DNA of 8,914 bases from an uncultured Clostridia bacterium (GTDB taxonomy: Bacteria; Bacillota; Clostridia; TANB77; CAG-508). The stretch lies in NCBI GenBank assembly GCA_948946035.1, contig CARBKU010000040.1, forward strand, positions 1 to 8,914, in the 5' to 3' direction. The position numbers were made by a program, and so were the translations under genes. Under the pieces are notes generated by a model. The model was not told the origin of the DNA. It saw nothing but the letters and a program-made list of their open reading frames with translations, and searched no databases. Shown here one piece after another: positions 5,699-8,914 of the stretch (positions within the stretch are counted from its first letter, which is position 1; each line of letters starts with the position of its first letter).

Positions 5699-6628
5699 GT
5701 GGAGTTTAAGCATAAACCAGTCATGTTAACAGAATGTATCAAAGGACTTAATATAAAACCTGATGGAATATATGTTGATGGTACCATTGGAGGTGCAGGG
5801 CATAGTTTAGAAATAGCAAAAAGATTATCAAATAGAGGAAAATTAATAGGAATAGATAGAGATAAAGATGCATTAGATGCTGCTAGAAAAAAACTAGAGC
5901 AATTTTCAAATGTAATATTTATCCATAATAATCATGATAATATAGAGCAAATATTAGAAGAGTTAAATATAGATAAAGTAGATGGAATATTATTAGATTT
6001 AGGAGTATCTTCATATCAATTAGATGAAAGAAATAGAGGTTTTAGTTACTTAGGCGAAAATGAACTTGATATGAGAATGGACAAGACACAAGAATTAAAT
6101 GCAAAATATATAATAAATAGTTACGAAGAAGAAAAACTAGCAAATATAATATATGAATATGGTGAAGAAAAATTTTCAAGAAAAATAGCAAGCAATATAT
6201 GTAAAGAAAGAAAAACAAAAACAATAACTACTACAAAACAATTAGTAGAAATTATAGAAAAATCAATACCTCTGTCAAAACAACATAATGGGCACCCAGC
6301 CAAAAAGACATTTCAAGCAATTAGAATAGAAGTAAATAATGAGATAAAACCATTATATGAAACAACAAAAACAAGCATAAAATGTCTAAATAAAAGTGGT
6401 AGATTATGCATTATTACATTTCATTCATTAGAAGATAGAGCTGTAAAAAATGCATATTTGGATGCAAGTGGGAAATGTACGTGTCCAAGTGATTTGCCAT
6501 ATTGTGTCTGCGGAGCTAAATCTTTTGGAAAAATAGTAGATAAAAAACCAATTAAAGCTTCAGATAAAGAACAAGAAGAAAATTCAAGAAGTAAAAGTGC
6601 AAAATTAAGAATTTTTGAAAGAACATAA
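5699..6628 (+). CDS. rsmH: 16S rRNA m4C1402 methyltransferase RsmH (MraW)
   Basis: RsmH uses S-adenosylmethionine to methylate N4 of C1402 in the decoding centre of 16S rRNA. The 309-residue length is typical. The N-terminus FKHKPVMLTE is the family opening and supports the GTG start at 5699, with GAGGTG (5688-5693) 5 bases upstream. The SAM-binding motif is VDGTIGGAGHS (26-36), followed by GIDRDKDAL (51-59). DLGVSS (100-105) with QLDERNRGFSY, and FHSLEDR (241-247), are further family signatures. A four-cysteine cluster (C260, C262, C269, C271) in CTCPSDLPYCVCG is common in Firmicute members. All expected motifs are intact. It follows mraZ after an unusually long 420-base spacer and is followed 26 bases later by the ftsL-like gene, so these two are surely co-transcribed. 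No clear promoter of its own is visible. Confidence 0.98.
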   Translation: MEFKHKPVMLTECIKGLNIKPDGIYVDGTIGGAGHSLEIAKRLSNRGKLIGIDRDKDALDAARKKLEQFSNVIFIHNNHDNIEQILEELNIDKVDGILLDLGVSSYQLDERNRGFSYLGENELDMRMDKTQELNAKYIINSYEEEKLANIIYEYGEEKFSRKIASNICKERKTKTITTTKQLVEIIEKSIPLSKQHNGHPAKKTFQAIRIEVNNEIKPLYETTKTSIKCLNKSGRLCIITFHSLEDRAVKNAYLDASGKCTCPSDLPYCVCGAKSFGKIVDKKPIKASDKEQEENSRSKSAKLRIFERT

Positions 6629-6654
6629 GAAAAAAGATAGGAGGTGAATAACTT

Positions 6655-7152
6655 ATGGCTAGGAACATGTATGAATATTCAACAAGTCCAAAAAAATTGC
6701 AACCAGATTATAGAAAAAGAAATAGAAAAAGAAATTTAAAAATTGTAGAAGATGTACCAAGACAAGAAGTAAAAATATCAGCAGAACAAAAAAGAAAACA
6801 TAAAAAATTAACTTTACTTGTAATTGGAATATTTGCATTGTTACTAACAATAAGTTATAGAAACTCTCAAATAAATGAAAGATTTTCTCAAGTACAAACC
6901 TTAAGAAAAGAGTTATCATCTATTGAAAAAGAAAATGAACAAACAGAAGTATTAATTCAAAATAGTTTGAATTTGAACACAATAGAAAAGTTAGCAAAAG
7001 AAAAATTAGGAATGCAAAAATTAACAAATAAACAGACACTATATATTAATTTACCAAAAAAAGATTACGTTGAATCTGCATCAGAAAAAATAATTATGGA
7101 AAAAGAAAAAAACTGGTTCGAAAAATTTGTTGATAAAATATTTAATAATTAA
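6655..7152 (+). CDS. ftsL: FtsL-like cell division protein (septum formation initiator type)
   Basis: A 165-residue bitopic membrane protein. The first 51 residues are strongly basic (RKRNRKRN, KRKHKK) and should be cytoplasmic. One membrane segment follows (about 52-68, LTLLVIGIFALLLTISY), then an extracytoplasmic coiled coil (about 70-105) and the motif IEKLAKEKLGMQKL typical of FtsL/DivIC proteins. The family forms a trimeric complex with DivIB and DivIC that scaffolds septal peptidoglycan synthesis. The family is poorly conserved in sequence, so the call rests on this architecture plus position: between rsmH and the class B PBP, exactly where ftsL sits in Firmicutes. AGGAGGTG (6639-6646) lies 8 bases before the ATG. 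The cytoplasmic tail and the Lys/Glu-rich C-terminus (about 135-165) are somewhat longer than in short FtsL proteins. Confidence 0.85.
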   Translation: MARNMYEYSTSPKKLQPDYRKRNRKRNLKIVEDVPRQEVKISAEQKRKHKKLTLLVIGIFALLLTISYRNSQINERFSQVQTLRKELSSIEKENEQTEVLIQNSLNLNTIEKLAKEKLGMQKLTNKQTLYINLPKKDYVESASEKIIMEKEKNWFEKFVDKIFNN

Positions 7153-7205
7153 AAATTAGAATAAAGAAAAATCTTTCTAATAAAATAAATTAGGAGGATT
7201 TTTTT

Positions 7206-8747
7206 ATGATTACAACAAAATTAACAAGTAAGAGAAAGATGAGAAATACACTTTTTATATGCTTTTTTATTATAGTTGGGTTAATGGGAAGAATAGCACA
7301 AATACAATTTATAAACGGAGGAGAATTATCTACACTTGCATACCAACAACAGACTTTAGATAGAACAATAAATCCTAAAAGAGGAACAATTTATGATAGT
7401 ACTGGAAAAAATGTATTAGCAGTAAGTAGTACAGTAGAAACTGTTACAGTTAATCCTGGAAATATTGATAAAAAAGATAAAGAAAAAGTTGCAAAAAAAA
7501 TGTCAGAACTATTTTCTTTAGAATACGAAAAAATATTGAAAAAGGTGACAAAAAGAAGTTCAATTGAAACAATTGCAAAGAAAGTTGAAAAAGAAAAAAC
7601 AGATGAATTACGTATGTGGATGCAAGAAAATAATGTTACATCAGGTATAAATATAGATGAAGATACAAAAAGATATTATCCATATAGTACTTTAGCATCT
7701 CAAATAATAGGATTTTGTGGAAGTGATAATCAAGGTTTAGATGGAATTGAAGCAAAATATGAAACAGAACTAAAAGGCAAACAAGGAGCAATACAAAGAC
7801 ATACTGATGCTAAAGGTGGGGAAATAGGACACGAAGGAGAAAAATATGTAGCAGCGATAGATGGAAATGATTTAGTATTAACAATAGATTTAACTATTCA
7901 ATCTATTGCAGAGAAATATCTACAAGAAGCATGTATAGACAATATATGTACAGATGGTGGAAATATTGTTGTTATGAATCCTCAAAATGGAGATATTTTA
8001 GCAATGGCAACATACCCATCTTATGATTTGAATAATCCATATTCACCATATACAGAAGAACTAAAGCAGTCATGGGATTCTTTGGAACAATCAGAAAAAA
8101 CGAAAAATCTCCAAGCAGTATGGAGAAATAAAGCAATTGCAGATACATATGAGCCAGGCTCAGTTTTTAAAGTTATAACAGCATCTGCTTCTATTGAAGA
8201 GGGAATCGTAACAGATATAGATAAACAAGGAGAATTTGGATGTACAGGAGCAATTGAGGTTGCTGGCGTTAGAATAAAATGTTGGAGATATTATAGACCA
8301 CATGGTGCAGAAAGTTTAAGACAGGCGCTAATGAATTCATGCAATCCAGTTTTTATAGGTTTAGGACAAAAATTAGGAGTTCAAAAATATTATAGTTATT
8401 TAAATAAATTTAAATTGTTGAATAAAACAGAAATAGATTTACCAGGAGAGGCAAATAGTATTTTTTTAGCAGAAAATAAAGCTGGACCAGTTGAACTTGC
8501 AACAATTAGTTTTGGCCAAAGATTTGAAATAACTCCAATACAATTAGTAACAGCAGTGTCAGCTATTGCAAATGGTGGAAATATTATTTCACCTCGTATT
8601 GTTAAACAAATTATTAATAGTGAAACTAAAGAAGTAAAGGATGTTCCAGTGAAAAATAATGGTAATGTCATTTCAAAGGAAACTTCAGAAAAAGTTTTAA
8701 GTATGATGGAGTCAGTTGTTTCAGAGGGGACTCGGAAAAAATGCTAA
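7206..8747 (+). CDS. spoVD: Class B penicillin-binding protein (SpoVD/FtsI type), frameshifted before the KTG motif
   Basis: This is a D,D-transpeptidase that cross-links peptidoglycan at the septum or, if a true SpoVD, in the spore cortex. AGGAGG (7192-7197) lies 8 bases before the ATG. After a basic start, one membrane anchor (about 14-33) leads to the dimerisation domain with RGTIYD (59-64) and GLDGIE (177-182). The transpeptidase domain begins near 225. Its catalytic SxxK is SVFK (S319, K322, within YEPGSVFK) and its second motif is SCN (378-380). The third motif, KTG, is missing here because the frame ends at 8747 after 513 codons; it is found in the +1 frame at 8773-8781. Removing C8733 restores EGTGKNAK, the family-typical sequence, so a single inserted base is the simplest explanation. 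Whether the gene is spoVD or the vegetative pbpB/ftsI cannot be decided, since the C-terminus (PASTA domain or not) lies outside the window. Confidence 0.9.
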   Translation: MITTKLTSKRKMRNTLFICFFIIVGLMGRIAQIQFINGGELSTLAYQQQTLDRTINPKRGTIYDSTGKNVLAVSSTVETVTVNPGNIDKKDKEKVAKKMSELFSLEYEKILKKVTKRSSIETIAKKVEKEKTDELRMWMQENNVTSGINIDEDTKRYYPYSTLASQIIGFCGSDNQGLDGIEAKYETELKGKQGAIQRHTDAKGGEIGHEGEKYVAAIDGNDLVLTIDLTIQSIAEKYLQEACIDNICTDGGNIVVMNPQNGDILAMATYPSYDLNNPYSPYTEELKQSWDSLEQSEKTKNLQAVWRNKAIADTYEPGSVFKVITASASIEEGIVTDIDKQGEFGCTGAIEVAGVRIKCWRYYRPHGAESLRQALMNSCNPVFIGLGQKLGVQKYYSYLNKFKLLNKTEIDLPGEANSIFLAENKAGPVELATISFGQRFEITPIQLVTAVSAIANGGNIISPRIVKQIINSETKEVKDVPVKNNGNVISKETSEKVLSMMESVVSEGTRKKC

Positions 8748-8914
8748 AGTTGCAGGATATAGAATTGGCGGTAAAACAGGCACTTCTGAAGACGGCGTTA
8801 ATACTAATAAATATGTTACTTCTTTTTGTGGTGTTGCTCCAATTGATAATCCACAAGTAGTTGTTTTAGTTACTTTATATAATCCAACTGGAGAGGGGGG
8901 ACATCAAGGAGGTG
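8734..8914 (+). pseudogene. spoVD: Continuation of the penicillin-binding protein in the +1 frame, partial
   Basis: From 8734 the +1 frame reads GKNAKVAGYRIGGKTGTSED and stays open to the window edge, with KTG encoded at 8773-8781. It continues with FCGVAPIDNPQVVVLVTLYNP, the usual final strands of a PBP transpeptidase domain. It is the direct continuation of the gene starting at 7206, displaced by one base, and not an independent gene: it has no start codon or ribosome binding site. The downstream frame shows no decay, which favours a sequencing or assembly error, or a very recent mutation, over an old pseudogene. The 3' end is cut off by the window. Confidence 0.88.

Noticed and set aside
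7156..7180. Hairpin between ftsL and the PBP gene (TTAG/CTAA outside, AAAGA/TCTTT inside)
   Set aside because: It is almost all A-T, has a three-base bulge and no T-tract directly after it, so it is not a credible terminator; the genes are probably co-transcribed.

Overview
The window reads as chromosomal DNA of a low-GC Bacillota, most likely an uncultured Clostridia-type anaerobe. GC looks to be roughly a quarter by eye. All six complete genes end in TAA, tryptophan is TGG and no TGA is read through, so there is no sign of the Mycoplasma code. The gene set is typical of Firmicutes: a 1186-residue Smc, then the start of a division and cell wall (dcw) cluster in the order mraZ, rsmH, ftsL and a SpoVD/PBP2-type gene. 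I cannot name the species.

Layout. 1-199: AT-rich leader with only weak promoter candidates. 200-430: unrecognised 76-residue protein. 520-4080: smc, with an intrinsic terminator built into its stop codon. 4165-4554, minus strand: a small XRE-type regulator convergent with smc; the 3' ends of both genes lie in the two arms of one imperfect inverted repeat (4060-4185). 4555-4852: divergent intergenic region with an xre promoter, a perfect 12-bp palindrome, short repeats, the mraZ promoter and four AAGTGG boxes at about one helical turn spacing. 4853-5278: mraZ (TTG start). 5279-5698: gene-free spacer with a degenerate 15-bp tandem array and then a strong 9-bp hairpin. 5699-6628: rsmH (GTG start). 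6655-7152: ftsL-like. 7206 to the right edge: class B penicillin-binding protein, interrupted by an apparent one-base insertion near 8733, just before its KTG motif.

How the genes fit together. MraZ probably controls its own promoter and the downstream cluster through the AAGTGG boxes. RsmH methylates 16S rRNA. The FtsL-like protein and the transpeptidase act at the division septum, or in spore cortex synthesis if the PBP is a true SpoVD. Smc compacts and helps segregate the chromosome and is transcribed as a separate unit.

The core genes are ordinary. The parts worth attention are non-coding: the 15-bp array whose units would encode a lysine-rich pentapeptide, the inverted repeat supplying both convergent gene ends, the MraZ box array at the predicted transcription start, and the hairpin before rsmH. 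I found no CRISPR array, tRNA, rRNA, transposase gene, or convincing new multi-gene system.
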